Assembly (NCBI GenBank): GCA_945888375.1
Contig: CAMCZZ010000011.1
Span: 35,623-99,622 of the forward strand
Source: Akkermansia muciniphila
GTDB lineage: Bacteria; Verrucomicrobiota; Verrucomicrobiia; Opitutales; Opitutaceae
Reading direction: 5' to 3'
Length of the DNA stretch: 64,000 nucleotides
This document shows, in pieces, positions 27,706 through 38,800 of this stretch. The notes below the pieces were generated by a model. It saw only the letters and a list, made by a program, of their open reading frames with translations. It ran no database searches and had not been told where the DNA came from. Numbering within the stretch: the first letter of the stretch is position 1; each line of letters opens with the position of its first letter. The translations under genes and the position numbers were made by a program.

Positions 27706-28680
27706 GTGCCCCTTGCCTCCACCAAACTCGCCCTCGTTTACCATAACCTTGCCCAGTTGCTCGGTGCCGGGGTGACGCTGGCAGAGGCGCTGCGCGCACC
27801 CTCGCCCGCCCCGGTCGCGGATTGCATGCGGCTATCCGGCCTCATCGAGTCGGGCGCCTCGATGCCCGAGGTCATCGGCGCCGCCGGCGCTTGGCTGCCG
27901 CAGTCCGACCGGCCCTTCATCCTCGCCGCCGCCGGCTCCGGCCGCCTTCCCCTCGTCCTCGAAAACCTCGCCGCCCGCCACGAACAGATCGGGGCCACCC
28001 GCCGCCGCGTGCTCTTCGCCTGCATCTATCCGGTGGGCGTTTTTCACTTCGCCGCGCTGATCTTCCCGTTCCTGCGGATGATCAACTTCGAGCAGGGGCT
28101 CCAGGGCGGCGTGTCCAGCTACGTGACTGGCGTGCTGACCATTCTCCTGCCCGTCTGGTTAGGCGCCGGCCTGCTCTTTTATCTGGTCCGCCGGGAAAAT
28201 CCGCTCGCCCTCCGTCTGCTCGACCTGCTCCCCGCCATCGGCGGCTACCGCAAGCACCAGGCACTGGCTGACTTCGCCTTCGCCCTCGGCAACCTCCTCG
28301 AGGCCGGCGCGCCCATCGGCCAGGCATGGCGCGACTCCGGCCGCATCGCCCGCTCCCGTCGCATCCTCGCCGCCGCCCGCGAGATCGAGGGCCTGATCGA
28401 AGGCGGCCTGTCCCCGGGGCCAAGCCTCGGCCAATACCGGGTTTTCCCGCCTGACTTTAGCGCCCGTTACCAAACCGGCGAGACCGCCGGCGGCTTGGAA
28501 AAAACCCTCCTCGTCCTCGCCGCCGATTACCAAATCCGCGCCAACCAGCGCCTCGCCGCCGCCTCCATGCTTTACCCCGGCCTGCTCTTCAGCGCCGTCG
28601 TGGTGATGGTCGCCTACGTGGTCATCGGGTTTTTCATGAACTACGTCGCCACCCTCAACAAACTCCTGGACGGCGGCTGA
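27706..28680 (+). CDS. Type II secretion system F-like inner-membrane protein
   Basis: A 324-residue protein from a GTG start. Two GspF-type domains are seen: YHNLAQLLGAGVTLAEALR, then HQALADFAFALGNLLEAGAP. Three membrane segments are at about residues 100-125 (LFACIYPVGVFHFAALIFPF), 145-165 and 285-310 (LLFSAVVVMVAYVVIGFFMN). GspF proteins are the platform of pilus and type II secretion machines. This copy is apart from gspD-gspE-gspF (44-49 kb) and has no ATPase next to it; it may serve another pseudopilus or borrow the ATPase. Confidence 0.82.
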   Translation: MPLASTKLALVYHNLAQLLGAGVTLAEALRAPSPAPVADCMRLSGLIESGASMPEVIGAAGAWLPQSDRPFILAAAGSGRLPLVLENLAARHEQIGATRRRVLFACIYPVGVFHFAALIFPFLRMINFEQGLQGGVSSYVTGVLTILLPVWLGAGLLFYLVRRENPLALRLLDLLPAIGGYRKHQALADFAFALGNLLEAGAPIGQAWRDSGRIARSRRILAAAREIEGLIEGGLSPGPSLGQYRVFPPDFSARYQTGETAGGLEKTLLVLAADYQIRANQRLAAASMLYPGLLFSAVVVMVAYVVIGFFMNYVATLNKLLDGG

Positions 28681-28713
28681 ACCAAAGCCGGCGGAACGGA
28701 AGACCCTAAGTTG

Positions 28714-28800
28714 AGCGCGAAGAAGCCAAGACGCGAAGTTAGCGCCAAAGACCGATAAATGATACGACAACTCCGGCTTCTTCTTCAGAACTTCGCGCTT
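28714..28800. repeat. Imperfect inverted repeat downstream of the GspF-like gene
   Basis: AGCGCGAAGAAGCC (28714-28727) is the imperfect reverse complement of the segment GGCTTC...CTTCGCGCT at 28775-28800. The word CGCGAAG recurs at 28733. No T tract follows, so it may be a REP-like element or an mRNA-end structure rather than a classic terminator. Confidence 0.4.
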
Positions 28801-28885
28801 CAAACATTAGCCAATCTTTACCCACTTTCGTGCCCTTTGGTGTGTTTCGTGGACCAATCCTTCTTCCCTATTCTCTCTTTTCATA

Positions 28886-29113
28886 ATGGACCAAACCGCC
28901 CGCGACCCGCTGCACGGCAAGACGCTTGAGCACATAGTCACCACCCTGGTTGAGCACCACGGCTGGGAAGAGCTCGGCGGCCTGATCCCGATCCGCTGCT
29001 TCACCCACGATCCCAGCGTAAAATCGAGTCTCGTCTTCCTGCGCAAGACCCCCTGGGCCCGCGCCAAGGTCGAGCAACTCTACATCCGCCACGTTCGTTA
29101 CGGCAGCGCCTAG
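28886..29113 (+). CDS. VF530-family DNA-binding protein (DUF2132)
   Basis: A 75-residue protein matching VF530 over its whole length: [60 protein letters not shown]. The fold is a small helical SAP-like DNA-binding domain; the cellular role is not established. It is monocistronic, with spacers on both sides and an A/T-rich stretch (CTATTCTCTCTTTTCATA) before the ATG. Confidence 0.92.
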   Translation: MDQTARDPLHGKTLEHIVTTLVEHHGWEELGGLIPIRCFTHDPSVKSSLVFLRKTPWARAKVEQLYIRHVRYGSA

Positions 29114-29555
29114 TTGCAGGCGCACCGGTCGGCCACAAAAACGCCGAGAAGAAGCGCAAAGACGGGAAGAGGCTAGGATAGGAGCCTCGTCCGAGCTGCC
29201 TCCCCAGAAGAGCGGGGAATGCGAAAACCAACCGGGCAGAAAAAAAATTGTCACTCCGCCTGTGCCGTGTGCCCAAAGGCCTCTAACCTTTTTAAGTGAA
29301 GGTGGGAACCGCCGTGCGCGGGAAAGCTTTCCGATTTACGGCCTAGCTGGATGCGCCCGGGGAATGGCTCCCGGATTGATTCAAAGGCAAAGAGCGTGTG
29401 AAGGACACCTCGAACACCGCAGAGTGACGCTCCCAACCTATGGCACCCGCCCCGCCCGTCAACCGGCTTCCCCAGAAACTCGCGGCTCGCGCCCTGGACC
29501 ACGCTCCGCTTGATTTTTCCGTTTCCTCGTTAAAATCCATTCTCCGTTTTCCACC
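29114..29555. other. 442-bp spacer before htpG, no gene seen
   Basis: Open frames here give no family-like peptides. The first half has CCGGGCAGAAAAAAAATTG, an A-tract that could end a minus-strand element. No CIRCE operator (TTAGCACTC inverted repeat) and no clear heat-shock sigma-32 promoter were found for htpG. A TTGATT at 29510 and TAAAAT at 29531 are separated by 15 bp and would give a leader of only about ten bases; I treat this as weak. Confidence 0.4.
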
Positions 29556-31424
<1,869 letters not shown>

Positions 31425-31502
31425 TCCGGCCCGCCAGCCGCCTGCTTCCAGTCGGCTGGCTCCGGCAGCTTCGGGGGGGAAGCCGCTCGCTTTTTCAAGC
31501 CC

Positions 31503-33185
31503 ATGGGCCAAGCTGGGGTCGTGCCGCCCCGCACCCTCGTTCTGCTTTCCGGCCTCGCCCTCACCGCGCTCCTCCCCGCCCGCGGCTACGAGCTTGTCGT
31601 CACCGATCCGGCCTACGGCCGGGTCAATGCCTCCGCCATCGACCAACCCCGGCTCTACGCCGTGGTCACTGATCCGCTGGCCGCCGGCGCGGTAAAGACC
31701 TGGTTCAACCCCGATACCGCCGCCCGCGAGCCGGTATTTATAAAGGCCTTCGTCGATACCGGCGCCTCCGGTATCGCCCTCAGCCAGCTCCACGCCTCCG
31801 GGCTTTACGACGTCGCCTCCCTCGCCCTCGGGCCGAATGACTATCTCGGTTCCTTCACGGAAATTGGCGTCGCCGGCACCGAGCTGGGCGACGTCTCCCG
31901 CGCCTTCGGCCTGAAGGTGCTGAGCGGACCCGTCGATCTGGTGGACTACTCCGCCCTCGACGCCTACGTCGCCTACGGTGATTTCAACCTCTGGGTCCGC
32001 CGCACCGTCGGCACCGGTGAGGTGATCGACTACGGCGCACTGTTTGGCGGCGAGAGTTTTATCCAAGCCGATCCCATCAACCTCGTCGGCATGCCCGTGA
32101 TCCGCCAGCGCCGTCTCCACCTCGACGCCAAGCCCATCCTCAACCCGCTGCTGGCCGAGTCGGGCCTCGGCACCTACCTGCTCGCTCCCGGCACACCCGA
32201 GCCGGTCACCCAGCTCACCGTCGCGCTGCAGCTGCAGGATTTTATCGGCGCCACCCCGCCCCCCGGGGAGATTCTGCCCTCGCACTCCGCCAATCCCCTT
32301 GTCCCTGGCATTACCCTCGCCACCGCCAGCGGGCAGACCACGGTCACATGGCTGCTCGATACCGGCGCGGGCAGCAGTTTCACCAGCTTCGCCGCCGCGC
32401 GAGCCTGCGGCCTCATCCCCGCTTCCTACGCCAATCTCTCCGCCTTCATGGCCGGCTACACCGGCCCCACCGCCGAAATCGGCGGCGTCGGCGGCTCGCT
32501 GAAGGTGCCCATCCTCACCGTGCGCCACCTGAGCGTGCCCACCCGCGAAGGGGCGACCCTGGTGTGGGAAAACGTGGACGTCCTCGTGGCCGACATCGCC
32601 GGGCTCGACGGCATTTTCGGGATGAACCTCCTCCTGCCCGCCGTTACCGTCGATCCGACGAATCCGCTCGGGTCGCTCTTCGATATCTCGCCCGGTATCT
32701 TCCGCGACGTGGTCATCGACACGCTCGACGCCGCAGACCCGGTGATGCGCCTCGGCGCGCCCGCCGCCGACCACACCGTGCTAGCCTGGCTGGCGGCGCA
32801 TTTCTCCACCACCGACCGCCTGCGCGCCGACCACGCCGGTCTGCTCGCCGACCCCGACGCCGACGGCCAGCCCAACCTCCTCGAATACGCCCTCGGCCGC
32901 GACCCGCTCGCCGCCGACGCCCCGGCCGCGAATGCCGGTCGCCTCACCCTCCCCGGGGGCGTCTACCCGACGCTGACCTATACCCGCCCCAGCGGGCTTA
33001 CCGACGTGACCTACGCCGTGGAGTCCTCGACCGATCTATCCAGCTGGAGCCGCTCAGCCGCCGACGTCGTGCTCGTTTCTTCCACCACCGCCGCCAACCT
33101 CGAAACGCTCACCTACCGCACCGCCCTGGCCCTCTCCCCCGGCGACCGCCGTTTCCTTCGCCTGGTCCTTGCAGACACTCCCTAG
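31503..33185 (+). CDS. Exported retropepsin-like aspartic protease with two DTGA motifs
   Basis: A 560-residue protein with a signal peptide (LVLLSGLALTALLPARG). Two aspartic-protease motifs are present: IKAFVDTGASGIALS (Asp about 85) and VTWLLDTGAGSSFTS (Asp about 285), each in a hydrophobic-DTGA-S/A context and each followed by a later hydrophobic-Gly strand (LVGMPVI; IFGMNLLL). This suggests a bilobal, pepsin-like single chain. After about residue 440 comes a linker typical of exported proteins of this phylum (LADPDADGQPNLLEYALGRD) and a beta-sandwich-like tail (TYAVESSTDLSSWS). The target is unknown. It is 78 bp after htpG. Confidence 0.78.
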   Translation: MGQAGVVPPRTLVLLSGLALTALLPARGYELVVTDPAYGRVNASAIDQPRLYAVVTDPLAAGAVKTWFNPDTAAREPVFIKAFVDTGASGIALSQLHASGLYDVASLALGPNDYLGSFTEIGVAGTELGDVSRAFGLKVLSGPVDLVDYSALDAYVAYGDFNLWVRRTVGTGEVIDYGALFGGESFIQADPINLVGMPVIRQRRLHLDAKPILNPLLAESGLGTYLLAPGTPEPVTQLTVALQLQDFIGATPPPGEILPSHSANPLVPGITLATASGQTTVTWLLDTGAGSSFTSFAAARACGLIPASYANLSAFMAGYTGPTAEIGGVGGSLKVPILTVRHLSVPTREGATLVWENVDVLVADIAGLDGIFGMNLLLPAVTVDPTNPLGSLFDISPGIFRDVVIDTLDAADPVMRLGAPAADHTVLAWLAAHFSTTDRLRADHAGLLADPDADGQPNLLEYALGRDPLAADAPAANAGRLTLPGGVYPTLTYTRPSGLTDVTYAVESSTDLSSWSRSAADVVLVSSTTAANLETLTYRTALALSPGDRRFLRLVLADTP

Positions 33186-33202
33186 GGTGTGTCTGGTTAA
33201 GA
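33182..33202. repeat. 21-bp repeat, inverted copy at 35202-35222
   Basis: The sequence CTAGGGTGTGTCTGGTTAAG plus one A is found here and in exact reverse complement at 35202-35222. It overlaps the stop region of the protease gene. The pair brackets 2,041 bp that contain two broken genes and the MITE-like element. A shorter inverted copy (CCAGACAC) sits at 33230, so this end may itself be the relic of a small element. Confidence 0.7.
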
Positions 33203-33292
33203 ACGCCACCCATCGACTCATTGTGGTCCACCAGACACTGGCTCGAAAGGTAAATCCCCATCCAGAGCGAGTTGAAGACAACGCGTTCCCAC

Positions 33293-34120
33293 TCACCCTT
33301 CGCCTCGCGCACGCCCCGGCCACGTCTGCGGACGCATCCAGAAGGCATCGGATCGGCCCCCGTAATAATCAGCCAAGACCGCGTCCATCACCACCGAGGT
33401 GCGCCGCGCGCTGTCGCCCGTGCTCGGGCACACGCCATGTCCGGTCAGGTCGTCCACCACGCTCTGGATCAAGGGCTGCTGCACATGCGCCGGATGCGGC
33501 GGGTCAAACACCTCCGTGCCCCGGTTCGTCTCCAGCCGCACCGGATCGGCCCCGAACACGCCGAAACGAATCACTCCCTCGGTGCCCTCCAGCACGATGC
33601 TGTCCGACGCCTGCGCCGCCGTAAAATCCCAACACCCCGTGCCCGGCACGCCCGCCCCGGCGACAAAGACCATCTTCACCCGGTTCTCTACCGGCAGCGG
33701 CGAACCCGCCCCGCTGGCCTCGCCCGTCACCGATTGGAGCGGGCCAAGCAGATGATCGAGCAGATCGAGCATGTGCGATCCGAGGTCGAGAAACAGCCCG
33801 CCGCCTGAGTTCGCCGCATCCAGTCGCCAGGGCGGGTTCGCCGCATCCGGCACCGCCGGCGGGGGCGCGCTGAGCGAACACGCCACGCGCGTCAGCCGAC
33901 CGATGGCCTGCGCCGCGAGTAGCTCCTGCACCTTCACGAAGCGAGGCAGACAACGCCGGTAGTAGGCCACGTAGACCGGCACCCCGGCCCGGCCAAAAGC
34001 TTCGAGGATGGCGTCGCACTCGGGCGTGTGGCGGGCCATGGGTTTCTCGATGTAGGCCGGTTTGCCCGCACGCGCCGCGAGGAGCGCGCCCTCGAGATGG
34101 GCCCCGGGCGGAGTAGCCAC
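33293..34120 (-). pseudogene. Gfo/Idh/MocA-family oxidoreductase, 5'-truncated
   Basis: Homology begins at VATPPGAHLEGALLAARAGK, then PAYIEKPMARH with the family's EKP motif, and runs through GGGLFLDLGSHMLDLLDHLL to the stop at 33293. These enzymes oxidise or reduce sugars with NAD(P). The first 65-70 residues with the GxGxxG dinucleotide fold are missing; the bases upstream encode a GH94 phosphorylase in another frame. A GTG at 34120 could in principle start translation, but the product would lack the nucleotide site. Confidence 0.8.
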
Positions 34121-34808
34121 CGTAGGAACCGAGGAAACGCTCGCGCACGGTCTCGACGCCGGCGAGCGGGGCGCCGGCGAGGGCCATCCAGGTGCGGTTG
34201 CAGCCGGTGAGGTCCTTGCCGTCGAAGTCGTAGTTCGGGTTGCAAGTCACGCCGAGGATGCCGTCCTCAAGGGTGGCGCGCGTAATGAAAAGTGAATACT
34301 GGAGGTTGGTGAGATCCTGGAAGGTGTGCCAGAGGTTGGCGAACTCGCAGTAGGTGAAGAGGGAAAGCTTGCGGGCGCGGTCGGAAGTGTTGGTCACCTT
34401 CATGCGCCAGTATTCGAAGGTCTGGCCGAGTGGCACGAAGTAGGTAGCCTCGGTTTGGATGCCGGCGTAGCGGCTCTCGATGATGGTGTAGGCCATGCCG
34501 TGACGGCAGGTGGACTCGTATTGGTCGAGGGGCTTGCCGACGGGTTGCCAGGAGCCGGACCAGAAATCGCCGGAGTCGCGGTCACGCCCATAGAAAAGGC
34601 GGCCGGGCTGGTCCATGGGCACGCCGTTGAAGCGCATGCGCAGGAAACGACCGGTGGCGCCGCTCTTATAAAAAGAGTAGCCGCCGGCATGGTTGGTGAT
34701 GATCGCGCCATACTCGGTCGAGCCAAGGTAGTTGGACCAGGGCCGGGGGGTGTCGGGCCGGGTAATAACGTATTCGCGGGCTTGGTCGTCGAAGTGTCCG
34801 TATTGCAT
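34119..34808 (-). pseudogene. GH94 cellobiose/chitobiose phosphorylase-like, 3'-truncated
   Basis: The ATG at 34808 begins MQYGHFDDQAREYVITRPDT, the standard N-terminus of GH94 phosphorylases, followed by PWSNYLGSTEYGAIITNHAG and GYSFYKSG. About 230 residues of the beta-sandwich domain are present to FLGSYGG; the catalytic (alpha/alpha)6 barrel, about 570 residues, is missing. The frame then runs on into Gfo/Idh sequence in the wrong frame to 33504. A real GH94 enzyme cleaves beta-glucosides with phosphate. As it stands the product is inactive. Confidence 0.8.
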
Positions 34809-35039
34809 AAAAAAGGGAACAGGTGAGAAGGGAGGAGGGTTTAAAAAATCGGCGAGCACCCAGCACGAATCAGCCGGATTCCCCGCCTCCTGTGTCCTCA
34901 AGTTTAGCGACAATACCCTTTTCACCGTCGCTTATGCAGCAGGATTTTCGCATGCAAATAGCTTTAAACCAAGTGATTATACCCCTGCCCGATAAAAAGG
35001 CTCGGGGCGAGTTCTCACGCTTACCCGATTCGTAAATCA

Positions 35040-35222
35040 CTAGGGTGTGTCTGGGAAGGATCTCGGCCCAGCGTGAGCGAGAAAGGCGGCTCGGCCAAGG
35101 CGACCGAGGCGGAGGCGGCCCAGCGGGCCGTGCCGCAGAGGGCAACGCCGGCCCAGTTCCCTTTCTCGTTTCACTCGTAGAGCTAGGGCGATGGGCCGTG
35201 CTCTTAACCAGACACACCCTAG
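35040..35222. mobile_element. MITE-like element, 183 bp, perfect 15-bp terminal inverted repeats
   Basis: CTAGGGTGTGTCTGG at 35040-35054 is the exact reverse complement of 35208-35222. The interior is GC-rich and has no open frame of note. The right end abuts the 3' CCA end of tRNA-Leu without a spacer base. The right repeat extends to 21 bp with the copy at 33182. No target-site duplication is obvious and no transposase is in the window, so it would have to be mobilised in trans. Confidence 0.65.
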
Positions 35223-35307
35223 TGGTGCCCGGGAGCGGACTCGAACCGCTACACCTTTCGGCACAGGCTTCTGAGACCTGCGTGTCTACCAATTCCACCA
35301 CCCGGGC
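35223..35307 (-). tRNA. tRNA-Leu (anticodon CAG)
   Basis: On the minus strand the sequence starts GCCCGGGTGGTGGAATTGGT and ends GGTTCGAGTCCGCTCCCGGG, then CACCA. The acceptor stem GCCCGGG/CCCGGGC pairs fully. The D-loop has GGTAGACAC. The anticodon stem CAGGT/GCCTG closes a loop CTCAGAA with CAG at positions 34-36. A long variable arm (TGCCGAAAGGTG) is typical of a class II tRNA, and T-arm GCGGTTCGAGTCCGC is standard. CCA is encoded. Confidence 0.95.
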
Positions 35308-35405
35308 GGATGAGGGAGGGAAAACCCATTGACCTACGGCCAAGCAGGCAAGCCCGGATTTCTCGAAGCACCGATAAATCAAATCCGCCACCCACGCCCA
35401 AACCC

Positions 35406-35684
35406 TCAAACCGAATAAGCCGCCAAATCCGCCCGCGCGAGCTGCATCTCCGCCAAAATCACCCCCGCATAGAGCAAAAGCTGGCTCCCCGCCGGCGTGA
35501 TCGTCACCGAGCGCCCCAAGCGATTAAATAAACGACAGCCCAAGTCCCGCTCCAAAGCCTTAATCGCATGACTGACAGCTGATTGCGTAAGGTTAAGTTC
35601 TTTGGCTGCTTGTGTGAAACTCCCCAGACGCGCCAAAGTCTCGAAAGCGAGCAGTTTACGACTATCAAGAATGGTTTGGGGCAT
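35406..35684 (-). CDS. LysR-type DNA-binding domain without effector domain
   Basis: A 92-residue protein: DSRKLLAFETLARLGSFTQA, then AKELNLTQSAVSHAIKALER, then LGCRLFNRLGRSVTITPAGS is the complete LysR winged helix-turn-helix. A short linker helix follows and the frame stops at 35406. The roughly 200-residue effector-binding domain of normal LysR regulators is missing, and no continuation is seen in other frames before the tRNA. It is either a truncated relic or a stand-alone DNA-binding protein. It is divergent from hrpA. Confidence 0.75.
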   Translation of the reverse strand: MPQTILDSRKLLAFETLARLGSFTQAAKELNLTQSAVSHAIKALERDLGCRLFNRLGRSVTITPAGSQLLLYAGVILAEMQLARADLAAYSV

Positions 35685-35828
35685 GGAGGGCGGGCTTTAG
35701 GACTTTGATATCAGCACGATTTAAGCCACGCCTCGGCATCGACCTTAGCATGAACTTATTTCATGCCATTGCCACCCAAGGCACGGGGCCTTGTTCTTAA
35801 GGTTTTTCCCGCGCTCTGCTCGTAACCG

Positions 35829-38800
35829 ATGGCCGAACCCTCTTTCCAGTCCACTTCCGCCGCATCCTCCAGGGACGCGCCTGCAGAGCCGCGCTTCCGC
35901 ATCGAGTTTCCGCCGGACCTGCCCATCAGCGCCCGGGCTGACGAAATCATCGCCCTACTTGGCCGGCATCAGGTAATCATTCTCGCCGGCGAAACTGGCT
36001 CCGGTAAAACCACCCAGATTCCCAAAATGTGCCTCGCCGCCGGCGGGGGCAGCCGAGGCCAGATCGCCTGCACCCAACCCCGCCGCGTCGCCGCCCTGTC
36101 GGTCTCCCGCCGCGTCGCCGAGGAGTTGAACGTCGAGTGGGGGCGAGCCGTCGGCTGCAAGATCCGCTTCGACGACCGCACCGCCCGCGATACCGTGGTG
36201 AAGTTCATGACCGACGGCATGCTGCTCGCCGAGGTCCAGTCCGACCCGCTCCTGCGCGCCTACGACACCATCATCCTCGACGAGGCCCACGAACGCTCGC
36301 TCAACATCGATTTCCTCCTCGGCCACCTGCGCAACCTGCGTTTCAAACGGCCCGAACTGCGCATCGTCGTCACCTCCGCCACCATCGACACCGAGGCGTT
36401 TTCCAAAGCCTTCGATGACGCGCCCGTCGTGCAGGTTTCCGGCCGCACCTTCCCGGTGGAGGTCGTCTACGCCCCGCTGGATTCACTTGGCAGCGATGCC
36501 ACCGAGGGCGACGAACCCTCCTCCCGGCCCGAGGCCCTGCATTACGTGGACGGCGCGGTGGAGGCGGTGGAACGCATCCTCGACGGCGACCGGGGCGCGA
36601 ATGCGCCCGGTGGCGATATCCTCGTGTTCATGCCCGCCGAGCGCGACATCCGCGAATGCTGCGAAATCCTCGAGGGACGCCACCCTTCCTCCGAGGTGAT
36701 CCCGCTCTTCGGCCGCCTTTCCCAGGCCGAGCAACAGCGGATTTTTGGCGGCTCCCGCCGTCGCAAGATCATCGTCGCCACCAACATCGCCGAGACCTCG
36801 CTGACTTTGCCGGGGATCCGCTACGTGGTGGATACCGGTCTGGCTCGCGTCAGCCGCTACGTGCCCGCCGCCCGCACCCGCCGCCTGCCCATCGAGGAGG
36901 TCGCCCAGTCCAGCTGCGACCAGCGCAAGGGCCGCGCCGGCCGCGTCGCCGAGGGCGTGTGCGTGCGCCTGTATTCCGAGGAGGATTATAACGCCCGCCC
37001 GCGCTTCGCCCAGCCCGAGATCCAGCGCGCCAACCTCGCCGACGTCATCCTGCGCATGAAGGCCTTCGGCCTTGGCGACATCGAGCGCTTTCCCTTCATC
37101 AATATGCCCGCGACGAAGTCGATCCGCGCCGGCTACGCCCTGCTGGAGGAACTCGGGGCCCTCGACGGCGACGCCGCCGGTAACGAGGCGTCCCGCCCGC
37201 TCACGCCCTTGGGGCGTGAGCTCGCCCGTCTGCCCGTCGATCCCACCGTGGGCCGCATGATCCTGCAGGCCCGCGAGGAAAAAGCCGTGCGCGAAGTCCT
37301 CGTGATCGCCGCCGGTCTTTCCATTCAGGATCCGCGCGACCGCCCGCTCGAAGCCCGTGAAAAAGCCGACGCAGCCCACCGCCGCTTCGTTCATCCTGAC
37401 TCCGATTTTCTGACCCTGCTCGCCATCTGGGATGCCTTCCACGACGAGGTCGAACGCCTCTCCCAGGCCCGCTTGCGCCGCTTCTGCCGCGACCACTTCC
37501 TCAGCTACACCCGCATCCGCGAGTGGCGGGATATCTACGCGCAACTCCTCGACGTGCTGGAGACGCGGCGCGATTTTCAATTGAGTTCGGTCTGGGACGG
37601 GGTCGCCCCCGCCGACCGCACCCCGGACCGCCTCGCCTCCGGCTCTGCCGGCTACCGCTCCATTCATCGGAGCATCCTCTCCGGCCTGCTCGGCAATATC
37701 GCCGCTCGCGACGAGGAGACGGGCGAATTCAAGGCAAGCCACGATCGCCGCCTCGCCGTCTTTCCCGGGTCCGCCCTGCACGTCCGCGAGCAAAAGAAAC
37801 ACCACGTCACCCCAGCGCGCGGCGCCGACGCGCGCCAAAAGAAAGACCCGAAGGGCCCGCGCTGGCTGATGGCCGCCGAGATCATGGAGACCTCGCGCCT
37901 CTACGCCCGCACCGCCGCCCGCCTCGACCCCGCCTGGGCCCTCGACCTCGGCCGCCATCTGCTGAAAATCGCCCACAGCGAACCCTTCTGGAACGCCGAC
38001 GCCGGCCGGGTAATGGTGAAACAACGCACCCGCCTGCACGGTCTGGAACTCGAAAACCGCGCGGTGTCCTACGGGAAAATCAATCCCGCCCACGCCACCG
38101 AGATTTTTATCCGCGAGGCGCTTGTGAATGACGTCATCACCTGGCCCCTGGATTTCCTCGCTCACAACCGGAAGGTCCGCGACGAACTCGAACACCTCCT
38201 CACCCGCGCCCGCGACACCGGTTTCCTGAACCTCGACGAGGCCCTTTTCCGTTTCTACGCCGACCGCTTGCAACCCGGCCGCGCCCCGGATGCGCCACCC
38301 GAGGGCGTGTCCGCCGTCCAGGACCTCGTCGCCCTCGTGCGCGAGCGCCGCGCCCGCTACCCCGATTTCCTGATGCTCGCCCCCGACGATCTGCGCGATC
38401 CCGCCAGCATCCCGGTGGACGAGGTCGCCTTTCCCGCCGCCCTGCCCCTCGGCCAGAGCGCGCTCCCCCTCACCTACACCTACCGCCCCGGCCAGCCGGA
38501 CGACGGCGTCACCCTCGAGGTCTCCCCGGCCGAAGCCGGGCGCCTGACCCCCATCGCGCTCGATTGGGCCGTGCCCGGACACCTCGCCCTGAAAGTGGAG
38601 CACCTGCTCTCCTCCCTGCCCAAAGAAGCCCGCCGGCTCTTCGTGCCGCTCGCGGAAACGGTCAAGCAACTCGCTGCAGCCGTGGCCGCGCGCGATCGCC
38701 TGACCGACCGCCGCGAAGCCCTGCCCGATGCCCTCGCCGCTTGCCTCGCCGAGCGCTTCCCCCTTCGCCTCTCCGCCTCCGTCTGGAACGATAAACCACT

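Noticed and set aside
29114..29555. CIRCE or sigma-32 control of htpG
   Set aside because: No TTAGCACTC inverted repeat and no CTTGAA/CCCCAT-like promoter seen.
31503..33185. Retrotransposon or retroviral protease
   Set aside because: No reverse transcriptase, integrase or LTR nearby; the protein has a bacterial signal peptide and a C-terminal tail typical of exported proteins of this phylum.
33504..34925. 473-codon frame suggesting a GH94-Gfo/Idh fusion protein
   Set aside because: After 34119 the frame reads Gfo/Idh DNA in the wrong phase (Arg/Gly-rich peptide), so it is not a functional fusion.
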